Positions 31,885 through 40,917 of a DNA stretch of 64,000 nucleotides are shown one piece after another. Every line of letters begins with the position of its first letter. Positions within the stretch are counted from its first letter, which is position 1. A program made the position numbers and the translations under genes. The notes below the pieces were generated by a model that searched no databases, was not told the DNA's origin, and saw nothing but the letters and a program-made list of their open reading frames with translations. The DNA is from CAYJHC01 sp964369465. GTDB taxonomy: Bacteria; Bacillota; Clostridia; Peptostreptococcales; Anaerovoracaceae. The stretch is from assembly GCA_964369465.1 (NCBI GenBank), contig CAYJEX010000003.1, positions 1-64,000 of the forward strand, in the 5' to 3' direction.

Positions 31885-33027
31885 TTATTTACCTATAACA
31901 GCTGCTGCGATTACAATTTTTTGAACTTCTGAAGTACCTTCATATATTTCAGTAATTTTTGCATCTCTCATCATTCTTTCAACTGGATAATCCTTTGTAT
32001 ACCCATATCCACCATGAAGTTGAACAGCTTTTGTAGTAACATACATAGCAGTCTCAGCTGCAAAAAGTTTCGCCATTGCAGATTGTGTGCCATAAGGTAG
32101 TTTTTTATCTTTTAAATCTGCTGCTTGATAAATCAACAATCTTGAAGCTTCGATTCTAGTCGCCATATCTGCCATTTCAAACTGTAATGCTTGCATTTGA
32201 GATAATTTTTTTCCAAATTGTTTTCTTGATTTTATATATTCTTTTGTAACATCAAATGCTCCTTGAGCGATTCCAAGTGCTTGAGACGCTATTCCAATTC
32301 TACCACCATCCAGTGTTGACATAGCTACTTTAAATCCATCTCCAATATTCCCTAATAATCTATCTTTTGGAATTTTACAATTTTGGAAAACAAGTTCTGT
32401 AGTTGAAGAAGCACATATACCCATTTTATCTTCAGTTTTTCCAATTGAAAATCCTTCATCATCTTTTTCTATTATAAAAGCACTTATTCCACGTGTTCCT
32501 TTACTTTTATCTGTCATTGCCATAACAACAAAAATATCTGCATATCCTCCATTTGTAATAAATACTTTTGCACCATTAATTAACCAATGATCCCCTTTAT
32601 CTTCAGCTCTAGTTTGCTGTCCACTCGCATCAGTTCCTGCATTAGGTTCTGTTAAACCAAAAGCACCTAAATGTTCACCTTTTAGTAGTTTAGGTAAGTA
32701 TTTCTGCTTTTGCTCTTCATTTCCCCATCCATAAATTGGCCATGCACATAAAGAAGTATGTGCAGAACATATAACCCCTGTAGATGCACAAACTCTAGAA
32801 AGCTCTTCAACAGTTATTGCATAGCAAAGGCTATCCGCACCTGAACCACCATATTCTTTTGGAAAAGGTACTCCTAGCATCCCTAATTTACCCATTTTTT
32901 CGACATTCTCAACTGGAAATCTATGTTCTTGATCTATTTCTGCCGCAATTGGTTCTACTTCTGCTTCTGCAAAAGCTCTAACCGTTTTACGAACTAGTTC
33001 CTGCTCCTTTGTGAGTTGAAAATTCAT
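31885..33027 (-). CDS. bcd: Butyryl-CoA-type acyl-CoA dehydrogenase
   Basis: A 380-residue FAD enzyme that reduces crotonyl-CoA to butyryl-CoA in butyrate-forming bacteria. Three-domain structure: helical N-terminus, FAD-contacting middle (FGLTEPNAGTDAS, WLINGAKVFITNG) and a C-terminal helical domain with the catalytic Glu in EIYEGTSEVQ. The RQFGKKLSQMQALQF and QLHGGYGYTKDYPVER segments are family hallmarks. It leads the order bcd-etfB-etfA without thl, crt or hbd, which must lie elsewhere. RBS TAAGGAGGTATATTT precedes ATG 33027. A promoter with a Rex-like operator lies upstream. Confidence 0.9.
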   Translation of the reverse strand: MNFQLTKEQELVRKTVRAFAEAEVEPIAAEIDQEHRFPVENVEKMGKLGMLGVPFPKEYGGSGADSLCYAITVEELSRVCASTGVICSAHTSLCAWPIYGWGNEEQKQKYLPKLLKGEHLGAFGLTEPNAGTDASGQQTRAEDKGDHWLINGAKVFITNGGYADIFVVMAMTDKSKGTRGISAFIIEKDDEGFSIGKTEDKMGICASSTTELVFQNCKIPKDRLLGNIGDGFKVAMSTLDGGRIGIASQALGIAQGAFDVTKEYIKSRKQFGKKLSQMQALQFEMADMATRIEASRLLIYQAADLKDKKLPYGTQSAMAKLFAAETAMYVTTKAVQLHGGYGYTKDYPVERMMRDAKITEIYEGTSEVQKIVIAAAVIGK

Positions 33028-33075
33028 AAATATACCTCCTTAATAATATAAATATTAAAATATTTTCAGTAGAAA

Positions 33076-33093
33076 TTGTTATATTTGTAACAA
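33076..33093 (-). promoter_or_regulatory. Rex-like redox operator of the bcd operon
   Basis: TTGTTATATTTGTAACAA is 18 bases with inverted arms TTGTTA and TAACAA. It differs from the consensus TTGTTAANNNNTTAACAA only at the two innermost arm bases. It lies 7 bases downstream of the -10 box and covers the expected transcription start, as for NADH-sensing Rex repressor sites. Confidence 0.7.
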
Positions 33094-33100
33094 TGTAATT

Positions 33101-33129
33101 ATTGTAGCATTTTTGTAAACAAATTGCAA
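33101..33129 (-). promoter_or_regulatory. Promoter of the bcd-etfBA operon
   Basis: On the minus strand, -35 TTGCAA (33124-33129) and -10 TACAAT (33101-33106) with a 17-base spacer. TGC before the -10 gives an extended -10 element. A second looser TTGTTA...TAACAA pairing lies upstream at 33136-33160. Confidence 0.65.
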
Positions 33130-33185
33130 TATTTATTGTTAAAATATTATTATATAACAATATCGCAATATATTTTAAATGCAAA

Positions 33186-34430
33186 CTAGGTTTTTGGCTT
33201 AATATCAACAATTTCAGCTTTTTCAATTGCTTCATTTATTAGTTTTTCTGCATTTATTTTAGATTCACTTTCTAATAATCTTTCAATTTTAGGTTTTGTT
33301 GTTGGATGTTTTGGCAAAAAAATCGTACAGCAATCATCATTAGGCTGAATTGAAACTTCAAATGTTCCGATTTTTTTTGCTTTTTCCATTATTTCGACTT
33401 TATCTAAAGCAATTAATGGCCTCATTACAGGCATAGATACAGCATGGTTCGTTGCAATTAAAGATTCTGTAGTTTGACTTGCAACTTGTCCCAAGCTTTC
33501 CCCTGTAATCAATACAGAAGCCTCTCTATCTACTGCAATTCTTTCAGCAATCATCATCATATATCTTCTTATATGAATTGTTGTATCATCGTCTATACAA
33601 TTTTCTACTATTGCCTCTTGTATTGGAAGAAGATTTACCATATGAACTTTAAATCCTCCCATGTATATTGCAATAATTGATGCAAGCTCTTCAACTTGTT
33701 CTTTAGCTTTTTGATTTGTATAAGGATAGGAATGGAAATGCACAGCTTCAATCTTCATTCCTCTCTTCCCCATCATAAATCCTGCAACTGGGCTATCAAT
33801 TCCGCCACTTAGTAATAACATCCCTTTCCCTGTAGTTCCTAATGGCAACCCACCTTGCCCTTCTATTTTTTGTTGATATATATAAGTAATCTTTTCTCTT
33901 AAATTTACAAATAAATGAATATCTGGATTATGTACATCTACTTTTATTTTTTTTTCTTTATTTATATCGTTACATCCTTTTAATATTGCAGCACCTACTT
34001 CTCTTGCAATTTCAGGAGATTTTACTGGAAAATTTTTATCTGCACGACGCGCTTCTACTTTAAATGTAATATCATTTTTTACATTATCACTCATATATTT
34101 ATTGATATATTCAATAGAACTATTTTTTATATCGTCCATTGTCGAGTTACATTCAACTGCCATGCTTATCGATGCAATACCAAATACTTTCAGTATTTCT
34201 CCCATTATTTCATCAACATCAATACTCTTATCAGCCTTCACAAAAATTAATCCGCTATTACGTTCTACTATTACCTTACTTCCATCTTTACGACGTTCTT
34301 CCGCAGTACCTGTAAATTTACGTAAAAGCTTACGTAGTCTTTCTGCAAGCATTCTCTCAAAAAATGGTTTGTTTTCACCTTTAAGCGCTGTTTCTCCATA
34401 TCTAACAATAAATGTATTTTTTTCGTTCAT
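33186..34430 (-). CDS. thiI: tRNA 4-thiouridine synthetase ThiI (no rhodanese domain)
   Basis: A 414-residue enzyme that adenylates and thiolates U8 of tRNA, and may give sulfur for thiamine. An N-terminal ferredoxin-like/THUMP region (about 1-170) precedes the PP-loop ATPase with LLLSGGIDSPVAGFMM (about 195-210). The C-terminal rhodanese domain of E. coli ThiI is absent, as in most Firmicutes, where a dedicated cysteine desulfurase hands over sulfur. Such an enzyme is the gene directly upstream (38-base gap). RBS AAAGGGAAATT precedes ATG 34430; the longer frame to 34457 has none. Confidence 0.93.
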   Translation of the reverse strand: MNEKNTFIVRYGETALKGENKPFFERMLAERLRKLLRKFTGTAEERRKDGSKVIVERNSGLIFVKADKSIDVDEIMGEILKVFGIASISMAVECNSTMDDIKNSSIEYINKYMSDNVKNDITFKVEARRADKNFPVKSPEIAREVGAAILKGCNDINKEKKIKVDVHNPDIHLFVNLREKITYIYQQKIEGQGGLPLGTTGKGMLLLSGGIDSPVAGFMMGKRGMKIEAVHFHSYPYTNQKAKEQVEELASIIAIYMGGFKVHMVNLLPIQEAIVENCIDDDTTIHIRRYMMMIAERIAVDREASVLITGESLGQVASQTTESLIATNHAVSMPVMRPLIALDKVEIMEKAKKIGTFEVSIQPNDDCCTIFLPKHPTTKPKIERLLESESKINAEKLINEAIEKAEIVDIKPKT

Positions 34431-34468
34431 AATTTCCCTTTCAAATTTATTTATCATATAAATGCAGA

Positions 34469-35653
34469 TTATCTCATTTTTATTTTTCTTATTCTGTTTA
34501 CATGTTTTTTTAGTTTATCGACAACGTATTCAACTTCATTTATTTCATTGAAAGCCCCAAAACTAAATCTAATTGCTCCTTCAATTTCATTATTATTCAA
34601 CTTCATAGATTTTAGAACATGTGATATATTTTTTTTGTTAGATGAACATGCCGATCCTGTTGAAACATATATTCCGTCTTCCTCGAGCATATGTAATAGT
34701 ACCTCTGCTCTTGTTCCTAAAAACGAAACATTTAAAATATGAGGAGCACACATCCCTTTATTACTCTTTGTTGTAGAATGTTTAGGGCTATTTACTTTAA
34801 TATCTAATATTTCATCTTCTATATTTTTTAACAAACAGTCTCTAATTGCTTTTATTTTGTTTGTGTCAATTTTTGTTCTTATAGCTTCTGCAAAGCCAAC
34901 TATTCCTGCTATATTTTCTGTGCCAGATCTAAGACCTGCTTCTTGGCCTCCTCCAGTAATTTCTGGTATTAATCTTAAATTTTCTTTCAAAAATAACGCC
35001 CCAATTCCTTTTGGCCCATGTATTTTATGTGCACTAGTAGATAAATAATCAATATTATTATATTCAAAATCTATCTTGTTATATGATTGGATTGCATCAA
35101 CATGAAAATATATTTTGTTTTCTTTGTTTCTTTCTATATTTTTCATTTTAATATATTCCGCTATTTCATCAATTGGTTGAATCGTTCCAACCTCATTATT
35201 TACATGCATTATTGAAATAATATACGATTTATCTTCAGATATAAACGTATCTAACATTTCAGTATCTATTAAAGCTTCGGAGTTAACATTAAGTAATTTA
35301 TTCTCCCAACCTTCTTTAGATAAATCGTTAATAGTATTAAGAATAGAAAGATGTTCTATAGAGGAAGAAATGATTATTGGTTTACTTCTTCTATTCAAAT
35401 TACATGTTCCACGAATTGCTAAATTATTCGCTTCTGTACCTGAGCTTGTAAATATCATATTCGAAAACTTGTTTCGAAAAGAGTTAAGAATACTTTCTCT
35501 GTCATTTTTTATTTTCACTGAGCACTCATAGCCTAGTTGATGAAGAGAGCTAGGATTTGCAAAATATTTATAGAATGATTCATTTATTACATTTGTTACA
35601 TTTTCGTATTGTCGTGTTGTTGCACTATTATCTAAATAACTTTTTATTTTCAT
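34469..35653 (-). CDS. Cysteine desulfurase (NifS/IscS family)
   Basis: A 394-residue PLP enzyme that releases sulfur from cysteine. YLDNSATTRQ begins the fold; the PLP-binding Lys is in SAHKIHGPKGIG, the substrate contacts in HVNNEVGTIQP and SGTENIAGIVGF. The catalytic Cys lies in STGSACSSNKKN on a short loop, as in group II-like NifZ/IscS enzymes that serve ThiI. It is upstream of thiI and likely its sulfur donor. ATG 35653 starts the conserved segment, but the closest AAGGAG is 16 bases upstream, an unusually long distance. That site begins right after the terminator of rny. Confidence 0.9.
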   Translation of the reverse strand: MKIKSYLDNSATTRQYENVTNVINESFYKYFANPSSLHQLGYECSVKIKNDRESILNSFRNKFSNMIFTSSGTEANNLAIRGTCNLNRRSKPIIISSSIEHLSILNTINDLSKEGWENKLLNVNSEALIDTEMLDTFISEDKSYIISIMHVNNEVGTIQPIDEIAEYIKMKNIERNKENKIYFHVDAIQSYNKIDFEYNNIDYLSTSAHKIHGPKGIGALFLKENLRLIPEITGGGQEAGLRSGTENIAGIVGFAEAIRTKIDTNKIKAIRDCLLKNIEDEILDIKVNSPKHSTTKSNKGMCAPHILNVSFLGTRAEVLLHMLEEDGIYVSTGSACSSNKKNISHVLKSMKLNNNEIEGAIRFSFGAFNEINEVEYVVDKLKKHVNRIRKIKMR

Positions 35654-35680
35654 AATTATATTTATATTTCTCCTTAGATT

Positions 35681-35705
35681 AAAAGGGAGCAATTTGCCCC
35701 CTTTT
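35681..35705 (-). terminator. Terminator after rny
   Basis: AAAAGGGAGCA and TGCCCCCTTTT pair with one mismatch around a short loop. Read on the minus strand it follows the rny stop by 18 bases and ends in T residues. The desulfurase gene behind it may depend on partial read-through. Confidence 0.75.
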
Positions 35706-35722
35706 CTTTTGTTTTAATAGGA

Positions 35723-37264
35723 TTATTTTGCGTAATCTATAGCTCTTGTTTCTCTTACTATATTTACTTTAATTTGTCCTGGATAATCCATATCATCTTC
35801 AATCTTCTTGGATATTTCTCTTGCTAATGCTGGTAATTCATTGTCATTTATTTCTTCTGGTTTAGCAATTATCCTGATTTCTCTACCTGCTTGAATCGCG
35901 AAAGATTTTTCTACGCCTTTTGTAGTATTTGCAATATCTTCAAGCTTTTGTAATCTTTTAATATATGTCTCTAACGTTTCTCTTCGTGCTCCAGGTCTTG
36001 CTGCCGACAACGCATCAGCTGCAGTAACTAAAACAGCTTCTAATGACTTATGCTCATAATCTCCATGATGGGATGCCATACCATCTATAACAGTTTGCGA
36101 CTCTTTATATTTTTTAAGAATTTCTATTCCAAGTTCAACGTGGCTTCCTTCTTTTTCATGATCTACAGCTTTCCCTATATCATGTAATAGTCCAGCTCTT
36201 TTTGCAATTTTAGTATCTAAGCCTAATTCTCCAGCCATTAATCCTGCTAAGTTTGCAACTTCTACCGAATGTAGAAGAACATTCTGTCCATACGATGTTC
36301 TATACTTTAATCTTCCTAATAATTTAACAATTTCTGGATGTAAATTATGTATTCCAATATCAAATGTTGCTTGTTCTCCAGCTTCCTTAATTGTAGCCTC
36401 TACTTTTTTTTCTGATTTTTCAACAGTTTCTTCTATCCTTGCAGGGTGTATTCTGCCATCTACAATAAGTTTTTCAAGCGAAAGTCTTGCAACTTCTCTC
36501 CTTACTGGATCAAATCCTGATAATATAACAGCTTCTGGTGTATCATCGATTATTAGTTCTATTCCCGTTGCTGTTTCTAAAGCTCTTATATTTCTTCCTT
36601 CTCTTCCTATTATTCTTCCCTTCATCTCATCATTAGGTAAAGGTACAACAGAAACAGTTGATTCTGCAACATGATCTGCAGCATATCTTTGAATTGCGTT
36701 TGTTAAAATATTTTTTGCTCTTTTTTCACCTTCATCTTTTGCTTTTTCTTCTATTTCTTTAATCAATGATGATGCTTCTGCTCTTAAATCACTTTCTAAA
36801 CTTTGTAGTAATATTTTCTTTGCTTCTTCAGCAGTATAACCGGATATTTTTTGCAATTCTTCTAGTTGAACTTTATATATTTTTTCCAGGTCATTTTGTT
36901 TTGTTAATATATTCTGTTCTCTACTTGCAATACTTTGTTCTTTACGATCAATAGTATCTAATCTTTTATCAATAGATTCTTCTTTTTGAATAAGTCTATT
37001 TTCCGCCTTTGATATTTCGTTTCTTCTTTCTTTTATCTCTTTTTCTGCCTCTACTTTAATCTTGTGTGCATCTTCTTTGGCTTCTAATGCTATTTCTTTT
37101 TTTATTGAAATTACTTGGTTTTCTGCATCTAAAATAATATTTTTTGCAGTTAATTCGGCACTTCCAACAGTTTTGTCTGCCATCACTTTTCTAAAAATGT
37201 ATCCAATTAAAACACCTAATATAAGTGTGATTACTATAGAGGCGACAAGTACAATTGGGTGCAT
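35723..37264 (-). CDS. rny: Ribonuclease Y
   Basis: A 513-residue membrane-bound endoribonuclease that starts mRNA decay in Firmicutes. An N-terminal helix (about 3-25) is followed by a long coiled coil (about 35-190, KEIALEAKEDAHKIK...). The KH domain has GRIIGREGRNIRALE (about 220-235) and the HD domain has LLHDIGKAVDHEKEGSHVE (catalytic His-Asp, about 360-380). ATG 37264 has AAAGGAG upstream and starts the family's normal sequence. A consensus promoter lies upstream and a terminator downstream, so it is monocistronic. Confidence 0.96.
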   Translation of the reverse strand: MHPIVLVASIVITLILGVLIGYIFRKVMADKTVGSAELTAKNIILDAENQVISIKKEIALEAKEDAHKIKVEAEKEIKERRNEISKAENRLIQKEESIDKRLDTIDRKEQSIASREQNILTKQNDLEKIYKVQLEELQKISGYTAEEAKKILLQSLESDLRAEASSLIKEIEEKAKDEGEKRAKNILTNAIQRYAADHVAESTVSVVPLPNDEMKGRIIGREGRNIRALETATGIELIIDDTPEAVILSGFDPVRREVARLSLEKLIVDGRIHPARIEETVEKSEKKVEATIKEAGEQATFDIGIHNLHPEIVKLLGRLKYRTSYGQNVLLHSVEVANLAGLMAGELGLDTKIAKRAGLLHDIGKAVDHEKEGSHVELGIEILKKYKESQTVIDGMASHHGDYEHKSLEAVLVTAADALSAARPGARRETLETYIKRLQKLEDIANTTKGVEKSFAIQAGREIRIIAKPEEINDNELPALAREISKKIEDDMDYPGQIKVNIVRETRAIDYAK

Positions 37265-37335
37265 ACTTTCGCTCCTTTCAATATAAAACAATTATTGTAA
37301 AATACATATCTACAATAAAAAAACATTCCACATAG

Positions 37336-37364
37336 ATTATATGCAAAATGTCTTAAAATGTCAA
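37336..37364 (-). promoter_or_regulatory. Consensus sigma-A promoter of rny
   Basis: On the minus strand a perfect TTGACA (37359-37364) and a perfect TATAAT (37336-37341) with a 17-base spacer, 72 bases before the start codon. Confidence 0.8.
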
Positions 37365-37425
37365 GATTTGATTTATTACCGTGTTAATATTTTGTAGTAT
37401 TGTATATCTATTAAATAAATAATTT

Positions 37426-37995
37426 TCATACTACGTATTCTTTTATTTTTCCTTCATAGACTATTTCATTTTTAAAGTAATCATAAATATCAAACGGTCT
37501 CATATTATGGCTTTTTCTAAATTCTGGATGTATTAAGTCAGCTTTAATCAAGACATGTGACACATACTCTGAGCAAAAATATTTGTTTTTTCTCTTTAAT
37601 CCAATTCCAAAAACAAGCATCCTGATCATTCCAAGGTAATTATAGTTAAATTTCTTCTTATTATCCCAATCATCTTCTATGATTTCTTTTATTATATTAT
37701 AGTTTCTTTCGCTTATTTTAAGTTTTAAAACAGCAATCTGTCCTTCTTCTTTATTTCGATCGTAATGACCCTCTTTAATACTTTCTTTTACCAAACCAGC
37801 ATTAAAAGGATTATGCATTTTTTTTCGAGAAAATGACTGCATTTTTTCAAAAGAATTATCTAAAGAAATGGAAACGTGTGAATATTTAACACCTTCATAT
37901 CTATCTCCAAATTTCATTTTTCCTCTCATTACTATAAGTCTTCCCACGTTTGTTTTAACATTACTAAGAAGAAGATACACTTCTTTATTTTTCAT
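37426..37995 (-). CDS. Permuted NlpC/P60 (YiiX/YebB-like) papain-fold protein
   Basis: A 189-residue soluble protein. The catalytic pair of the circularly permuted NlpC/P60 families is visible as KYSHVSISLD (His, about residue 40) and KYFCSEYVSHVL (Cys, about 141), with the order His before Cys that defines the permuted group. The family includes amidases and lipid-linked hydrolases such as YiiX; the substrate here is unknown. No signal peptide is seen, so it probably acts inside the cell. ATG 37995 has AGGATAGG close by and GGAGG farther upstream. It stands alone between rny and the MinD-like gene. Confidence 0.78.
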   Translation of the reverse strand: MKNKEVYLLLSNVKTNVGRLIVMRGKMKFGDRYEGVKYSHVSISLDNSFEKMQSFSRKKMHNPFNAGLVKESIKEGHYDRNKEEGQIAVLKLKISERNYNIIKEIIEDDWDNKKKFNYNYLGMIRMLVFGIGLKRKNKYFCSEYVSHVLIKADLIHPEFRKSHNMRPFDIYDYFKNEIVYEGKIKEYVV

Positions 37996-38146
37996 CCTAT
38001 CCTAAAATCCTCCAAACTTTTCAAGTAATATTTTATCGCACATCTTTAATTATAACATACAAAATCTATCTTATGCAAATTTTATCACGAAATCATTTAT
38101 TATTTTGCAAGAGATTCAATAGAACCCGAATAATTTCCCCGCAATT

Positions 38147-38878
38147 TTATTCATTTAATTCATCTATTATTTTTTTTGCCATGTTATCTATGTTTGTTGA
38201 AATATAAGATTCTTTTTCCAAATATATTGGCTGACCATAATTTGTGGAAATCAAAATATTTTCATCATATTGAATTATGCCTAAAGAATCAAGTCCTAAC
38301 GAATTTGAAATTTCTAATACAGATGGAGTTAACTTTCTTTCAATTAATTCAAAATTTGCTTTGTTCAATACATATTTAAGATTTTTCACTCCGACATCTT
38401 TTAAATATGTTGCAAGTATTTCGCCATCTCTTATTGAAGGTATATTTGCTTCAATAGTAAGTATACACATATCTACATTTGTAGTAGCTAATTTAATATA
38501 TGAACTGTCTCCTGAAAAAGAATCGATAATAATATAATCAAACTGTGAATCCAAAATATTATATAATTTTATCAAATCTTTTTCATCTATGTTCTTTTCA
38601 TCACGAAAATATGCTCCAGCCAAAATATATAAATGATCAAATCTTTTATCTCGAACAAGACCTTGCCTAACTCGGCACAATCCATTCAATACATCTAGGA
38701 TATTAAAAACCACTTTACTTTCTAAGCCTAAATATATATCTAAATTTTTTAGGCTCAAGTCTAAGTCAACTAAAGCCACTTTGTATCCTTTATCAGCTAA
38801 AGCTACTCCAATATTTGATGTGAAAAACGTTCTTCCTGTGCCACCTTTACCTGAAGCGATAAGTATTTTTTTTGCCAT
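38147..38878 (-). CDS. MinD/ParA-like ATPase with Arg in place of the Walker A lysine
   Basis: A 243-residue SIMIBI-class protein. The N-terminal SGKGGTGRTFF should read GKGGxGKTT: the signature Lys11 is kept but the invariant P-loop Lys (residue 16) is Arg, coded by AGA. Other motifs remain (NIGVALADKGYKVALVDLDLS, FDYIIIDSFSGD, ILTIEANIPSIRDGE). The C-terminus ends in ...AKKIIDELNE and lacks a clear MinD membrane helix. MinC and MinE genes are absent, though radC, a usual neighbour of the mre/min cluster, is next to it. It may have lost ATP hydrolysis and act as a regulatory partner; alternatively it is a divergent cell-positioning ATPase. RBS AAGAAAGAAATAATA precedes ATG 38878. Confidence 0.8.
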   Translation of the reverse strand: MAKKILIASGKGGTGRTFFTSNIGVALADKGYKVALVDLDLSLKNLDIYLGLESKVVFNILDVLNGLCRVRQGLVRDKRFDHLYILAGAYFRDEKNIDEKDLIKLYNILDSQFDYIIIDSFSGDSSYIKLATTNVDMCILTIEANIPSIRDGEILATYLKDVGVKNLKYVLNKANFELIERKLTPSVLEISNSLGLDSLGIIQYDENILISTNYGQPIYLEKESYISTNIDNMAKKIIDELNE

Positions 38879-38944
38879 ATTATTATTTCTTTCTTAAATT
38901 AAAATTAGAATATTTATTGTATTTGAGAATATAGTTCGAAAAAA

Positions 38945-39622
38945 TTATATTAAATTCAAATTTTTCATGCTAGTAAATTTTCCGTCTCCAATGATAATAT
39001 GATCTAATACTTTTATGCCCATAATTTCTCCTACCTGTATCAACCTCTTTGTTACATTGATATCTTCATTGCTAGGTTCAGGATTTCCACTCGGGTGATT
39101 ATGAACCAATATTATTGCTGCTGCATTAGATCTTATTGCCCAAAAGAATGTTTCTCTTGGATTAACAATACTAGATGAAATATCGCCTATGGAAATGTTT
39201 TTTTCTTCAATTATTTCCCCTTTTGTGTTTAACATCAGAATATTAAAATGTTCCTTTTGATAATATCTCATTCTTTCCATGAACAAATTAGATACATCCT
39301 CAGCTGATAAGATGTGGTCTTTTCTTTCCTTAGGAAATGTTGCAATTCGTTTTCCTAATTCTATTGCAGCTTTTATTTCGCATGATTTTGCAGGTCCAAT
39401 TCCTTTAACATTGGAAATTTCTTCAATTGAACATCGTTCTAAGTATGCAATTCCTTCTTTATTTAATGATACAACTTCTTCTGCAATATTTGTTGCTGAT
39501 TTGTCCTTGAATCCTGTTCTAATAAAAAGCGAAATCAACTCTATATTCGATAATGATTCTGCGCCATATTTCAATAATTTTTCTCTAGGTCTTTCGTATA
39601 TTGGTAATTCTTTTAATTTCAT
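38945..39622 (-). CDS. radC: RadC family JAMM-domain protein
   Basis: A 225-residue protein. An N-terminal helix-hairpin-helix region (VKGIGPAKSCEIKAAIELGKR, about 70-90) precedes the JAMM/MPN metalloprotease-like domain with HNHPSGNPEPSNED (zinc His-His-Asp, about 172-184) and the upstream Glu in EKNISIGDIS. The role once given in DNA repair is doubtful; the biochemical activity is unknown. ATG 39622 has GGGAGG upstream; the longer frame to 39658 starts before it. It is probably in one unit with the MinD-like gene downstream. Confidence 0.93.
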   Translation of the reverse strand: MKLKELPIYERPREKLLKYGAESLSNIELISLFIRTGFKDKSATNIAEEVVSLNKEGIAYLERCSIEEISNVKGIGPAKSCEIKAAIELGKRIATFPKERKDHILSAEDVSNLFMERMRYYQKEHFNILMLNTKGEIIEEKNISIGDISSSIVNPRETFFWAIRSNAAAIILVHNHPSGNPEPSNEDINVTKRLIQVGEIMGIKVLDHIIIGDGKFTSMKNLNLI

Positions 39623-39675
39623 TTTATCCTCCCTACAATAATAATATATAGGGGGCATTTTTATTTACATTATCT

Positions 39676-40917
39676 CTAACTCAACTTATGTATGAATAAT
39701 CCACTGCCCATTTTAGGCTCGAACCATGTTGATTTTGGTGGCATTATCATACCACTGTCTGCCACATTAATTAAATCTTCTATATTAACTGGGAATGTGG
39801 AAAATGCAATTTTCATATCACTGTCTATTCTTTCTTCTAATCCCTGTAGACCTCTTATTCCACCGACAAAATCTATTCTATCATCTGTTCTTGGATCATT
39901 TATCCCCAAAATCGGTGAAAGTATATTATTTTGCAAAATAGAAACATCTAACGAATCCACAGGATTTTCTGGTATTATCGACTTTTTCGCATTCAACTTG
40001 TACCATTTCTTTTCCACATACATACCAAATTCTCCTTTTTCTGATGGTTTATGAGGATTTTTAACTTCAATAATATCAAAATTAGCTTTTTCAATTTTTT
40101 TCAAGAGTTGATCAACAGACAAGCCATTCAAGTCTTTTATGACTCTATTATAATCATAGATTTTCAAATCACTATCAGGGAAAATCGCACCCATAAAATA
40201 ATTGTAATTCTCGTCACCAGACGTGTTATTCTCTTTTCTTCTTTTCATACAAACATTATAAGCAGATGCCGTTCTATGATGCCCGTCAGCAATATATAGA
40301 TCCTCGTCTTTAAACAAATGTACTATTTCAGAGATAATATCTTTATCTATAATTTTCCATAAAGTATGAACTATGCCATCTTTCAGATTTATATTATATA
40401 ATGGTTCGTTACAATCTGCATAGTAATTTATTATATTTTTAATTTTTATTTTATTTTTATCTTTGTATGTCAAAAAAATAGGCTCTGTCTGCGCATCTAC
40501 AGTATCAAAATGATTAGTTCTATCTTCTTCTTTTTCTATACGTGTTAGTTCATGCTTCTTTACAATATTCTCATTATAGTCGTCTACAGATACTAATCCT
40601 ACAAGGCCAGTTTGGACATTATCTTTCATAACTTGTCTATACACATATAAAGATTCATCATTATCAACTAACATAAAATTACTGTCAATGAATTTATGTA
40701 AATTTTCCTTAGCTTTATTATATACTTCTTGACAATGCTCATCTTTTATATCAGGCAAATCTATTTCAGATCTGGAAATATGTAAAAATGACAGTGGATT
40801 ATCTTTTGCTATTTTTTTTGCTTCTTCTGTACTCATAACATCATATGGCAAAGATATAATTTGCTTTGCATTTTTTTCATTAGGTCTAACAGCTTTAAAA
40901 GCCTTAATTTTGGCCAT
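39676..40917 (-). CDS. DUF1015 family protein
   Basis: A 413-residue soluble protein. The N-terminus KAVRPNEKNAKQIISLPYDVMSTEEAK, the middle IADGHHRTASAYN motif (His-His after Asp) and the late FVGGIRGLQGLE segment define DUF1015. This family contains SerK-like relatives of ParB that use nucleotides to phosphorylate serine; whether this clade does so is unknown. AAGGAGG precedes ATG 40917. Its start overlaps the end of the cytidylate kinase gene by 14 bases, so the two are translationally coupled. Confidence 0.88.
   Translation of the reverse strand: MAKIKAFKAVRPNEKNAKQIISLPYDVMSTEEAKKIAKDNPLSFLHISRSEIDLPDIKDEHCQEVYNKAKENLHKFIDSNFMLVDNDESLYVYRQVMKDNVQTGLVGLVSVDDYNENIVKKHELTRIEKEEDRTNHFDTVDAQTEPIFLTYKDKNKIKIKNIINYYADCNEPLYNINLKDGIVHTLWKIIDKDIISEIVHLFKDEDLYIADGHHRTASAYNVCMKRRKENNTSGDENYNYFMGAIFPDSDLKIYDYNRVIKDLNGLSVDQLLKKIEKANFDIIEVKNPHKPSEKGEFGMYVEKKWYKLNAKKSIIPENPVDSLDVSILQNNILSPILGINDPRTDDRIDFVGGIRGLQGLEERIDSDMKIAFSTFPVNIEDLINVADSGMIMPPKSTWFEPKMGSGLFIHKLS

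Noticed and set aside
37996..38146. tRNA or other RNA gene in the short gaps between genes
   Set aside because: I searched the gaps by eye for a T-arm (GGTTCGAATCC-like) and acceptor stem and found none; a covariance search could confirm.
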